From: Lentisphaeria bacterium UBA4640
GTDB lineage: Bacteria > Verrucomicrobiota > Lentisphaeria > Victivallales > UBA1829
Assembly (NCBI GenBank): GCA_002405835.1
Contig: DHMO01000030.1
Span: forward strand, 153,647 to 211,361
Direction of reading: 5' to 3'
Length of the DNA: 57,715 nucleotides
Shown: in pieces, positions 50,023 to 57,715 of the stretch
Layout of the letters: each line of letters begins with the position of its first letter
Numbering within the stretch: position 1 is the stretch's first letter
Translations under genes and position numbers: made by a program
The notes under the pieces: model-generated
What the model was told of the DNA's origin: nothing
The model's database searches: none
Seen by the model: the letters and a program-made list of their open reading frames with translations, nothing else

Positions 50023-53000
50023 ATGAAAAAATCCCTTTCCGCATTATTCCTTCTGTCGTGCGCCGTTCTTTTCGGTGCGGTTTCCGACTGGAGCGGCTAT
50101 CGCCTGTTCGAGGATGGTTTCACGCTGAGAACGCCGGGAAATGAAAATTTCGGCGGGTTCCAGTTCTTTCCGGAGTCCAGGAAGAATTCGGCGAAAATCA
50201 GCTTTGAAAACGGGAAAATGACAATTGACACTCGCGAATTTTTCCGTGAAGCGAAAGCCGGCGAAGAAGTCACCCTGCGTCTGCCGGTCGGCAAATTCAC
50301 GCCGGACCGGAAGGCGCGTCTTTCGGTTGAGATGAGCGCGTCCCCGAACGCCGAATTTGAATTTTATTTTGAAGGACGCGACATAGTCAACGGCAAAGAC
50401 AATCATTACTGGCGGGCGAAGAGATGCCTCGCCGGGGAAACGTCTCAGGTGTTTGAGTATGAAGAAATTCTTCCCGCCTCGCTGAAAGAGCTTCATCTGC
50501 GTCTGACCTTCCGCAAGGCCGCAGTGTTTACGCTCGGAGCTTACGATTTTACGGAAGTCCGGGAAGCCGCTGTTGATTCGGAAAAGGAAAACGTGGTGAA
50601 CGGCGGCGCGGAGCGCGGGCTTTACGGCGTTGCGTATTCCGATATGAAAACGCTCGGAAGCCACAAGGACGGCACATCTCTCTTTTTCAATATTCCGCGT
50701 TCCGGCGCGCTGAAAGTTGAGACCGATTCCACGACCGCGCATTCGGGAAAGCGTTCGTTCAAGGTGACGACTCCGGAGAACAGCGTGAACCAGCTTTACA
50801 TGTTTCCTGTTCCGGTCCGTCTGAACAAGCCAATTTCGCTTTCGGCGTGGATGAAGGCGGAGAAGCCGACGAATGTTGCTGTCGCGCTTTTTCCCTGCAG
50901 CGGTTCGATTTACACAAAAACGTTCACGGTCGGAACCGCCTGGAAGAAATACACTCTGAACGTTCCCGCTTACGGGAAAACATTTTCGAATGTGGATATT
51001 GTCGGCAATCCCGGCTATGCGTACGGCGATGCATACGGACTCATCTTCCCGCGTTTCGATTTCCCGAAAAACGCGACGGTCTGGATTGACGACATCTCTT
51101 CCAAGCTCTCGGAGAATGCGGAGTTCAGGGATCTTTCCAGCGTCTGGATTTCCGGAACTCTGGACAAGGATTCCACCTGCTACTATCCCGAAGATACAAT
51201 TACGGCGAATCTGAAACTGGAATCCGCCGGAAAGGCTGCTGAGACGGAACTTTCGTGGAGAATCGAAGATGCGTTCGGCAAGCGGATCGCTTCTTCCCCG
51301 GCGGAGCGTGTCGCACTTCCGGCGGAAAAGAGCGTTTCGTTCAAGGCTCCGGAAAACCGCCGCGGCTGGATGACGCTCTATGTGACCGCGAAGACCGGCG
51401 ACCGCATTGACGAGCATGTTCTGCCGTTCGGCGTGATTGATCATCCGGGTCCGATGGTCCGCCGTTTCGGAATCAACGTGGATGATCCGCTTGCACGCAA
51501 CGCAAATGTCGCCATTGCGCTGATGAAGGAGTTCCGTCTCGGCGCCGCACGCGTCTGGAACACCAGAGGTCATGGATTTGAGGGCGTTGGGCTGTTCCAC
51601 GATGCGGGAATCTATACGCTGTTCTGTCTGGACAACGTTCTTCCCGGAAAAGCGGTGTTCTTCCTTCCGAAGGATTATAGCGCATGGAAAAAGTTCCTCG
51701 CGGAAAAGGCCGGAAAGGTCAAGGGGAAAGTCGATGCGTATGAAATTCTGAATGAACCGAACATCTGGTCGGGACGCTCTGCGAACCCTGATCCGGAGAG
51801 ACTGGAAGTTGCTGACGTTGATTCCATTGCGCGCTGTACTCTTGAAACGGCGGAGGTCCTGCGCAAGATTGATCCGAATGCGAAGATCGCGGGCGCGGAT
51901 CCGTGCGGAACGAATGTCTCGTGGATTGAATCGCTGATTTCCAAACCCGGCGTTGCCGCAGCTCTCGATATTATCTCCGAACATCCGTACCGCCAGCGCC
52001 CGGAGCTTCCGGATTACGGCGAGGATATGCAGAGTCTCCGGAAAATGGCGTCGCGTTTCAAAACGGATTATAAATTCTTCGCGACGGAAGCCGGACGCGT
52101 GTACCCGATGAACTATCCGGACAACCGCATCATGACGCAGGCGCTGGAACATGCGGCGCGTGACGTCCGCAATGAAATCGTCGGATTTGCCAACGGAGTG
52201 GATATCTACTTCCATTTCGCGGTCGGCATCGGTTTCTGCCAGACTGCCTGGTCGAGCGTCCGCACCGGCAACGGCGAAAACAACGGCGAAGTCATGCCGA
52301 ACATCTACCTCTATGCGATCCGCGCGGCCGCAGACCGGATTGAGGACGGAAAGCCTGCCGGACAGGTCAAGCTCGGTGCAAACTACCGCTGCTATATCTT
52401 CGACCTCGGAACGCGCAGAACGGCGGTTCTCTGGAAGTGGAACGGCAAACCGGAAAAGATCGAATTCGCCAAACCTTTCCGCGCCTATGACTTCATGGGC
52501 TCGCGGATTGACGGAACGACATTTGAACTCGGCGAGTTCCCCGTCTATCTCGAAACAGAAGAGTCCGCCGCGGAACTCGCGAAGCAGATCGCTTCTGCGA
52601 AACTGAATATCACCGACAAGGCGTTCCGGACTTCCGTGAAAATTACCGGACCGCACAGCTTTACGGTTGAGGTTGCGAACCTCACGGCGAAACCGCTCTC
52701 CGGCACGGTCTCGGTTCTGACTCCGGGTCTTGTTGAAGGGGCGCAGAAACTGGAATTCCGCGACATTCCGGGGGAAAGCACTCGCAGTGTTGCATTCCGC
52801 ACCGTTCCGGAAATCGGCATGACGCCGCGCGAAGCCAGACTGAAAGTTGAGCTTCCCGCAATCAGGCAGAGCGAAACGGTCACTGTCCCGCTCCGCGCGC
52901 TGTTCGTTCCGAAGGCGGAAAAAGCAATCACTGTTGACGGCGATCTTTCCGACTGGCAGGATGTCGCGCCGGTGGTTCTGACCGTGAAAAACTCGGTTCA

Positions 53001-53556
53001 GAGTTCCCCCTGGAGCGAGGCCATGAAGAAGAGCACCGTGAAATTCCGCAGCAAATGGGATTCCGGCCGCCTGTATCTTGCGTTCGAGGTGAAGAAGGAC
53101 GGTTTCCACCCGGTGGATACGCACGGCGAATCCGCCACCTGGCTGGGCGACGGCATTCAGTTCGCGCTGGATACGATTGCAAACGCCCCGAAGGGAACCG
53201 CGGGTCTGCAGGATGACGATTTCGAGTATCTGCTCTCGCTTTATCAGGGCGAACCTCTGCTGATTCGTCTTGCGGCCTCCGCGAGCTCCTACGATTCGCT
53301 TTCGAAGGATCTCGGACGGACGGACCAGGGCGACTGTGCGATCCGGAAAACGGCGGACGGCGTGGTGTACGAACTCGCTCTTCCGCCAGTTTCGATCAGC
53401 CCGTTCAAACTGCTGCCGGGTTCGGCGACGCGCTTCAACTTCATCGTCAACATGAACGACGGGGAGAAGCGTGTCGGCTGGATCGAGCTGACGCCCGGAA
53501 TCGGTCAGCAGCCGAAGCGTCCGGATCAGTTCATGGACATGGTTCTTCTTCCGTAA
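50023..53556 (+). CDS. multidomain secreted glycoside hydrolase of clan GH-A with sugar-binding modules
   Basis: A 1177-residue protein with a signal peptide (about 1-19). Order: the duplicated N-terminal module (20-178); a CBM4/9-like galactose-binding domain (about 190-360, starts VVNGGAERG); a beta domain (365-475); a TIM barrel (about 480-770) with likely acid/base Glu578 (ILNEPN) and nucleophile Glu689 (FATEAGR); a barrel-associated beta domain (780-860); and a C-terminal CBM9/DOMON-like domain (about 965-1177, VDGDLSDWQD). The overall plan resembles GH39-like enzymes, but the family is not certain. Last gene of the LacI operon; substrate unknown. Confidence 0.75.
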   Translation: MKKSLSALFLLSCAVLFGAVSDWSGYRLFEDGFTLRTPGNENFGGFQFFPESRKNSAKISFENGKMTIDTREFFREAKAGEEVTLRLPVGKFTPDRKARLSVEMSASPNAEFEFYFEGRDIVNGKDNHYWRAKRCLAGETSQVFEYEEILPASLKELHLRLTFRKAAVFTLGAYDFTEVREAAVDSEKENVVNGGAERGLYGVAYSDMKTLGSHKDGTSLFFNIPRSGALKVETDSTTAHSGKRSFKVTTPENSVNQLYMFPVPVRLNKPISLSAWMKAEKPTNVAVALFPCSGSIYTKTFTVGTAWKKYTLNVPAYGKTFSNVDIVGNPGYAYGDAYGLIFPRFDFPKNATVWIDDISSKLSENAEFRDLSSVWISGTLDKDSTCYYPEDTITANLKLESAGKAAETELSWRIEDAFGKRIASSPAERVALPAEKSVSFKAPENRRGWMTLYVTAKTGDRIDEHVLPFGVIDHPGPMVRRFGINVDDPLARNANVAIALMKEFRLGAARVWNTRGHGFEGVGLFHDAGIYTLFCLDNVLPGKAVFFLPKDYSAWKKFLAEKAGKVKGKVDAYEILNEPNIWSGRSANPDPERLEVADVDSIARCTLETAEVLRKIDPNAKIAGADPCGTNVSWIESLISKPGVAAALDIISEHPYRQRPELPDYGEDMQSLRKMASRFKTDYKFFATEAGRVYPMNYPDNRIMTQALEHAARDVRNEIVGFANGVDIYFHFAVGIGFCQTAWSSVRTGNGENNGEVMPNIYLYAIRAAADRIEDGKPAGQVKLGANYRCYIFDLGTRRTAVLWKWNGKPEKIEFAKPFRAYDFMGSRIDGTTFELGEFPVYLETEESAAELAKQIASAKLNITDKAFRTSVKITGPHSFTVEVANLTAKPLSGTVSVLTPGLVEGAQKLEFRDIPGESTRSVAFRTVPEIGMTPREARLKVELPAIRQSETVTVPLRALFVPKAEKAITVDGDLSDWQDVAPVVLTVKNSVQSSPWSEAMKKSTVKFRSKWDSGRLYLAFEVKKDGFHPVDTHGESATWLGDGIQFALDTIANAPKGTAGLQDDDFEYLLSLYQGEPLLIRLAASASSYDSLSKDLGRTDQGDCAIRKTADGVVYELALPPVSISPFKLLPGSATRFNFIVNMNDGEKRVGWIELTPGIGQQPKRPDQFMDMVLLP

Positions 53557-53565
53557 CGGAAGTCT

Positions 53566-53600
53566 TCCGGAGGGAATTTGCGGATTTCCTCCGGATTTTT
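53566..53600 (+). terminator. terminator of the glycosidase operon
   Basis: TCCGGAGG and CCTCCGGA form an 8-bp stem followed by TTTTT. Confidence 0.78.
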
Positions 53601-53664
53601 GAATTTGACTGAAAAATGTCACGTTTTCACGGGGATTTTTTGCCGGATGTTTGACGTCCGGCTC

Positions 53665-53692
53665 TTGTCTTTTTGTGAAAATGTGCTATAGT
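53665..53692 (+). promoter_or_regulatory. promoter of the PutP-like symporter
   Basis: TTGTCT (53665-53670), 16 bases ending in TGTGC, TATAGT (53687-53692): extended -10. Confidence 0.65.
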
Positions 53693-53730
53693 ATGTACTT
53701 TCTTATTAACAAACAGCAGCAAAGGGAATC

Positions 53731-55197
53731 ATGAACATTTCGGAAATTGTCGTCTTCATCGTCTACCTGGTGTTTATGCTGGGTATCGGAGTTTACTTCT
53801 TCTTCAAGGATCGCGGGGGCGGAGAAAAGACATTTTTCCTCGGCGACCGCAAGATGGGTGCGTGGGTTGGCGCTCTCTCCGCCGGCGCATCGGATATGAG
53901 CGCCTGGGTGCTCATGGGACTGCCGACCGCAATTTACGCCGCCGGAATCGGTGAAGCATGGATTTCCGTCGGGCTCGCCATCGGCTATACGATCAGCTGG
54001 ATTGTGGAAGCTCCCCGTCTCCGCCGTTTCTCGGTTGTCGCGGGAGATGCCATCACCATTCCGCAGTATCTTTCCAACCGTTTCCTTGCAAGCTCGAAAG
54101 CTCTGCAGGTGATCTGCGCACTGGTTTTCCTTGTCGCATACACGATCTATACTGCCGCGAGCATCAAGGCATGCGGGATTCTGTTCCATAAAGTCATCGG
54201 CATGGATGCAGCGGCGGCAATGTGGCTCGGAACGCTCATCATTGTCGGCTACACCTTCCTCGGCGGTTTTTCCGCGGTCTGCTGGACCGACTTTTTCCAG
54301 GGTCTCCTGATTCTCGGCGCGATGCTGCTTGCTCCGCTGTTTGCAGTGTTCATGCTTGATTCCTCCACGCAGGTGATTGAGACTGCCGGATACTGGAATC
54401 CGTTTGCCGACTGGCGCAAGGTCGTTTCCGGTCTCGCATGGGGACTCGGCTACTTCGGCATGCCGCACATCATCATCCGTTTCATGTCTCTGGAATCACA
54501 GGCGAGTCTGAAGAAATCCGCGAAGATCGGTATTTCCTGGACTGTTTTGATTGTGACCTTTGCCGCCCTGATCGGCATCATCGGGCGTCTCAAGCTCGGA
54601 CTGAGTGAAGATATCCAGAACAACGAGCTTGTGTTCATCCAGATGGTGCGCATGATTTTCCCGGGCATTATTTCCGGTGTTCTGCTTTCCGCCGTTCTCG
54701 CCGCTTCGATGAGCACGGCGGACAGTCAGCTGCTCGCCGCCTCCTCCGCACTTGCGAGCGATGTTTACAAGCCTCTGGTCCGCAAAGACAAGGCGGGTGA
54801 CAGCGAACTGCTCTGGGTCGGCCGTGTGGTCGTCATCCTTGTGGCCGCGGTTGCAATGGCGATTGCCAGCAGCCCGAAAGCGGAAAGCATCATGGGACTC
54901 GTTTCCAATGCATGGGGCGTGTTCGGCGCGGCGTTCGGCCCCGCGATCATGCTTTCGCTCTTCTGGCGCAGATTCAACTTTACGGGCGCTGTCGTCGGTA
55001 TTGTCGCGGGCGCGCTTGTTGATATCGCGTGGCTGTTCTGCTGCTCGAAGATGACAGGAATCTACGAACTTGCTCCGGGGTTCTTCGTCGGTCTGCTCGC
55101 CGCGGTTGCTGCCGCAAAACTTTCGCCGCTTCCCTCCGAGAAGGTGATGAAACTTTACGACGATGCGGTCAGCTACACGGACGCTGTTGAAAAGTAA
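53731..55197 (+). CDS. sodium/proline-type symporter (PutP-like)
   Basis: A 488-residue SSS-family transporter with about 13 membrane helices. It shows features of the PutP branch: GASDMSAWVLMGLPTA and YTFLGGFSAVCWTDFFQG, with the SSS signature around MSTADSQLLAASSALASD. PutP imports proline with sodium; related proteins take pantothenate or sugars, so the substrate is not certain. AAGGGA precedes the ATG. It has its own promoter and terminator and is convergent with the AraC gene. Confidence 0.88.
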   Translation: MNISEIVVFIVYLVFMLGIGVYFFFKDRGGGEKTFFLGDRKMGAWVGALSAGASDMSAWVLMGLPTAIYAAGIGEAWISVGLAIGYTISWIVEAPRLRRFSVVAGDAITIPQYLSNRFLASSKALQVICALVFLVAYTIYTAASIKACGILFHKVIGMDAAAAMWLGTLIIVGYTFLGGFSAVCWTDFFQGLLILGAMLLAPLFAVFMLDSSTQVIETAGYWNPFADWRKVVSGLAWGLGYFGMPHIIIRFMSLESQASLKKSAKIGISWTVLIVTFAALIGIIGRLKLGLSEDIQNNELVFIQMVRMIFPGIISGVLLSAVLAASMSTADSQLLAASSALASDVYKPLVRKDKAGDSELLWVGRVVVILVAAVAMAIASSPKAESIMGLVSNAWGVFGAAFGPAIMLSLFWRRFNFTGAVVGIVAGALVDIAWLFCCSKMTGIYELAPGFFVGLLAAVAAAKLSPLPSEKVMKLYDDAVSYTDAVEK

Positions 55198-55223
55198 GCG
55201 TTCCGGTTCATTTTCTGATTTGC

Positions 55224-55264
55224 GGGTTCTCCGGTTGTTTTTGCCGGAGAACCCTTTAAATTTT
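55224..55264. terminator. bidirectional terminator
   Basis: GGGTTCTCCGG and CCGGAGAACCC pair perfectly over 11 bp, followed by TTTAAATTTT. It sits between the convergent symporter and AraC genes. Confidence 0.85.
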
Positions 55265-56092
55265 AAATTTCTGTTCCTTCAAAGTCTTGCCGCGGTAGGC
55301 GAGGGGGGAGCAGCCGAGGTTTTCGCGGATGAACCGGATGAACGAGGTGAGTTCCGGAAAGCCGCACCGCTCCGCAATTTCGCTGACGGGGAGGTTTGTT
55401 CCGAGCAGCAGAATCTGCGCCTCCTGAAGCCGCCGGTCGCGGATGTAGCGTCCGGGGGAGAGTCCCACTTTTTCTTTGAACAGACGCGTAAGCGTGCTGC
55501 GGGTGACGCCGAGAGTGTCGCAGACCATGTTCAGGTCAAGATCGCGGTTGGAAAGCTGGCTCCGGATCAGTTCCATGCACTGTTTCACGAGGAGTGTGGA
55601 GTGCTGCGGGACGACTTGCGCCGGAGAGAGATTTGTCAGGATTTGGCACAAAATGCCTGAAAGCCGCCGGATCTGTCCCCAGTCGGTATCGGCAATGGAG
55701 ATTTTGAGATCTTCAAAGAGCGCGTTGTCGAGTTTTCCGCAGTTCTGCTGATGCCGCGGATAGCGGCAGGCAAGCAGATAGGCTTCGGCGAGCGGACCGT
55801 CGAAACAGACCCAGCGCGTGACCCATTTCGAAGAGAGCGCACGGTGCCGGTGAGCTTCGCCGGGAAGATAGAAGAAGACGTCGCCCGGGTCGATGCGGAA
55901 GGTTTCTCCGAAGAGAGTCAGTTCCCCGACGCCCTCCATGCCCCAGATGATTTCGGCAAAGGTGTTTTTGAGTTCACCCATTTCGGAGATTTCTCCGCAG
56001 TTGAGAGTTTTTTCCCCGACCGAATAGAGATAGAGCGGGAGGGGCGGTTCCCGTACAAACTCCTGAGTCCGGCTGTAACAGTCGTTGAACAT
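55256..56092 (-). CDS. AraC-family transcriptional regulator
   Basis: A 278-residue regulator. Residues about 20-130 are a cupin-like sensor domain (DPGDVFFYLPGEAHRHRAL). The last 100 residues hold the two AraC helix-turn-helix motifs (LNMVCDTLGVTRSTLTRLFKE and SEIAERCGFPELTSFIRFIR, the second in the position before PLAYR). It is divergent from the mannosylglucose phosphorylase gene, 94 bases away, and is its likely activator. Confidence 0.9.
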   Translation of the reverse strand: MFNDCYSRTQEFVREPPLPLYLYSVGEKTLNCGEISEMGELKNTFAEIIWGMEGVGELTLFGETFRIDPGDVFFYLPGEAHRHRALSSKWVTRWVCFDGPLAEAYLLACRYPRHQQNCGKLDNALFEDLKISIADTDWGQIRRLSGILCQILTNLSPAQVVPQHSTLLVKQCMELIRSQLSNRDLDLNMVCDTLGVTRSTLTRLFKEKVGLSPGRYIRDRRLQEAQILLLGTNLPVSEIAERCGFPELTSFIRFIRENLGCSPLAYRGKTLKEQKFKI

Positions 56093-56122
56093 AAAGTGTC
56101 AGTTTTTGCTTTCTTTTGTCAT

Positions 56123-56150
56123 TTGCCGTTTCTGTCGGAGATAGTATAGT
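56123..56150 (+). promoter_or_regulatory. promoter of the GH130 gene
   Basis: TTGCCG (56123-56128), 16 bases, TATAGT (56145-56150). A weak -35 would suit activation by the divergent AraC-type protein. Confidence 0.55.
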
Positions 56151-56186
56151 ATCACAAACGGTATTTTGCAAACAGGAGTTTGAAAA

Positions 56187-57362
56187 ATGAATGATTTTGA
56201 ACAGAAGAAAGCGCGGGTGCTCGCTCGTTACGAAGCGCTCGTGACCCGTCCGAACGCGATCGACAACGACTGGTACAACGGTTGTTTCGACCGTTACGTC
56301 AACCCCGTTCTGACCAATGAAATGGTTCCGCCGCAGTGGAAATTCGACTTCAATCCGGCGACGAATCCGCACTTCATGGAGCGCCTCGGCGTCAACGCCG
56401 TCTTTAATGCAGGCGCGATTGAAATGAACGGGAAAATCTCCCTTGTCTGCCGCGTTGAAGGCAACGACCGCAAGTCCTTTTTCGCCGTCGCCGACTCCGT
56501 TTCCGGCGTGGACGGCTTCCGTTTCCGTGAAAAGCCGATTCTCCTGCCCGAGACATCCGAGCGCGACACGAACGTTTACGACATGCGTTTGACCAGACAC
56601 GAGGACGGCTGGATTTACGGTCTTTTCTGTTCTGAGCGCAAGGATCCCGCCGCGAAGAAGGGCGATGAATCCTCCGCGGTTGCCGCGTGCGGCATTGTGC
56701 GCACGAAGGATCTGGAACACTGGGAACGTCTCGATGACCTCGTCACGCCGTCCCCGCAGCAGCGCAACGTTGTTCTCCACCCTGAATTTGTCAACGGCAA
56801 ATACGCCTTCTATACGCGTCCGCAGGACGGCTTTATTGATGCGGGAACGGGCGGCGGCATTGGCTGGGGACTCTCCGATTCGATTGAACACGCCAAGCTC
56901 AACCATGAGCAGATTGTCGATGAGAAAATTTACCACACGATCAAGGAAGTGAAGAACGGCTGCGGCGCACCTCCGATCAAGACGAAGGAAGGCTGGCTTC
57001 ACATCGCGCACGGCGTCCGCAACACCGCCGCCGGACTGCGTTACGTGCTTTATGCGTTCCTGTGTGCTCCGGACGATCCTTCGAAAGTGATTGCCTCCCC
57101 CGGCGGTTTCTTTCTTGCCCCGTACAAGGAGGAGCGGATCGGCGATGTTTCCAACGTTGTGTTCTGCAACGGTCTTGTTGCGCGTGAAAACGGCGATGTC
57201 TTTATCTATTACGCCTCATCGGATACGCGTATGCATGTTGCCGCGACGACAGTGGAGAAGCTGCTCGACTGGGTGCGAAACACGCCGGAAGACCCGCGTT
57301 ATTCGCACGACTGTGTTGCCCAGCGCATCGCCCTGATCGAATCGAACCGAGCGTTCTGCTGA
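56187..57362 (+). CDS. 4-O-beta-D-mannosyl-D-glucose phosphorylase (GH130)
   Basis: A 391-residue GH130 enzyme that closely fits the mannosylglucose phosphorylase subgroup: NAVFNAGAIEMNGK, RVEGNDRKSFFAVA, TNVYDMRLTRHEDGWIYG, SPQQRNVVLHPEFV and HGVRNTAAGLRYVLY. The catalytic acid is the Asp of VYDMRL (Asp132, matching Asp131 of the Bacteroides enzyme). It splits mannosylglucose with phosphate to mannose-1-phosphate and glucose, the last step of a mannan pathway that also needs a mannobiose epimerase. It is cytoplasmic. AGGAG precedes the ATG; its own terminator follows. Subgroup from sequence pattern, not assayed. Confidence 0.85.
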   Translation: MNDFEQKKARVLARYEALVTRPNAIDNDWYNGCFDRYVNPVLTNEMVPPQWKFDFNPATNPHFMERLGVNAVFNAGAIEMNGKISLVCRVEGNDRKSFFAVADSVSGVDGFRFREKPILLPETSERDTNVYDMRLTRHEDGWIYGLFCSERKDPAAKKGDESSAVAACGIVRTKDLEHWERLDDLVTPSPQQRNVVLHPEFVNGKYAFYTRPQDGFIDAGTGGGIGWGLSDSIEHAKLNHEQIVDEKIYHTIKEVKNGCGAPPIKTKEGWLHIAHGVRNTAAGLRYVLYAFLCAPDDPSKVIASPGGFFLAPYKEERIGDVSNVVFCNGLVARENGDVFIYYASSDTRMHVAATTVEKLLDWVRNTPEDPRYSHDCVAQRIALIESNRAFC

Positions 57363-57370
57363 GAGATTTG

Positions 57371-57410
57371 TTTCTGCCTGTCGGAGTTAAAATTCAGCGA
57401 CAGGCAGAAA
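57371..57410 (+). terminator. terminator of the GH130 gene
   Basis: TTTCTGCCTGTCG and CGACAGGCAGAAA pair perfectly over 13 bp; a broken T tract (ATTGATTTGTTTT) follows. Confidence 0.75.
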
Positions 57411-57543
57411 ATTGATTTGTTTTGGTATAAATCCTGTCTTACTCTCCAGGTAATATGTTTTGATATCATATATTTGAGTCGATTTTATTTTTCCAGAAAA
57501 CTACATAGTGTCTACTAAATAACTGTTTATTTGGTTATATTAA

Positions 57544-57572
57544 TTGAAAATTATCTGTGAATGGGGTATATT
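57544..57572 (+). promoter_or_regulatory. promoter of the gene at the window end
   Basis: TTGAAA (57544-57549), 17 bases, TATATT (57567-57572) in an AT-rich stretch. Confidence 0.55.
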
Positions 57573-57628
57573 ATATGCAATGAAATATTGAGACATTCTA
57601 GATTTTGTCTGCATATAAGGAGGCTGCC

Positions 57629-57715
57629 GTGTACAAAAAGATTCATTTTCATCAGACGACTTTTTACGATTTCAATCAAAGCTGCGGGATGGAGCTTTCA
57701 TCTGAAAATGAATGG
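57629..57715 (+). CDS. start of a probable IS transposase (partial)
   Basis: A GTG at 57629 with AAGGAGG 5 bases upstream opens a frame that runs to the window edge (29 codons). The residues (MYKKIHFHQTTFYDFNQSCG, then M-E-L-S-S-E-N-E-W) match the usual N-terminus of IS5/IS1182-type DDE transposases, where a phrase of the form DF-x-n-GxxLxxxNxW precedes the first helix. The preceding 200 bases are clearly AT-richer than the chromosome, as expected for the end of an insertion sequence. The family is tentative because most of the gene is outside. Confidence 0.5.
   Translation, partial: MYKKIHFHQTTFYDFNQSCGMELSSENEW

Noticed and set aside
50044..53622. Antisense open frame of about 1190 codons opposite the large glycosidase
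   Set aside because: It mirrors the codon pattern of a GC-rich gene with a clear signal peptide, catalytic residues and ribosome site on the plus strand. Its own product is Arg-rich without any domain.
1..57715. CRISPR array
   Set aside because: No regularly spaced direct repeats with unique spacers were seen anywhere; the only tandem repeat is the Gln/Asn codon tract.

Overview
The window looks like a chromosomal segment of a gut-type Lentisphaerae bacterium (Victivallis-like). This is inferred from gene content, not from a marker gene. The evidence is: two pseudopilin-like proteins carrying both an N-terminal prepilin motif and a C-terminal H-X9-DG motif, a type known to be expanded in Lentisphaerae; many secreted and cytoplasmic glycoside hydrolases with GntR, LacI and AraC regulators; sodium:solute symporters; and ordinary Gram-negative cell-wall genes. 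Core genes are GC-rich. The promoters I could find follow one pattern, TTGnnn, 16-17 bases, then TATATT or TATAAT, often with TG just upstream (extended -10).

Layout. 1-3203: end of a Bat-type (aerotolerance) operon with an unusual BatD-BatE fusion. 3217-6930: a GntR/LacI hybrid regulator and a GH2 enzyme. 7017-7091: an initiator-type tRNA-Met, followed to about 10.47 kb by a decayed mobile element with an integrase-like stub, two chimeric gene remnants and an intact four-gene operon of unknown small proteins. 10527-12938: ftsW-murG. 12948-15582: a phage-derived control module (S24-type repressor, small HTH protein, YqaJ-like protein, sigma-region-4-like protein) around a divergent promoter with repeated operators. 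15585-19124: PFL/ACT pair, aldehyde dehydrogenase and glyoxalase I. 19476-19817: tRNA-Lys and tRNA-Pro. 20220-22484: a large sodium:solute symporter. 22558-28911: a GntR regulator fused to a solute-binding-protein fold, divergent from an epimerase / pseudopilin / secreted glycoside hydrolase operon. 28995-31447: a GH5-like enzyme and a Gfo/Idh/MocA oxidoreductase. 31730-34550: Ca/Na antiporter and PBP2. 34657-35610: an AT-richer two-ORF locus whose second ORF is broken. 35679-41265: dsbD, ldcA, GH2 and an rRNA-type methyltransferase on the minus strand. 41451-47417: a compact operon of SDR, hisH, hisA, acyltransferase, aroB, dprA and GT2. 47601-53556: LacI regulator, second pseudopilin, a small secreted protein and a 1177-residue glycoside hydrolase. 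53731-57362: PutP-like symporter, AraC regulator and a GH130 mannosylglucose phosphorylase. The window ends in the first codons of a probable IS transposase.

Functional reading. At least three carbohydrate loci each pair a one-component regulator with transport or catabolic enzymes. Two of them repeat the same arrangement: a double-motif pseudopilin directly upstream of a very large secreted glycosidase, controlled by a dedicated regulator. No SusC/SusD pair is present. My best candidate for an undescribed system is this pseudopilin-glycosidase cassette. Second candidates are the phage-derived module, whose nuclease and protease homologues lack key catalytic residues, and the broken AT-rich locus at 34.7-35.6 kb.
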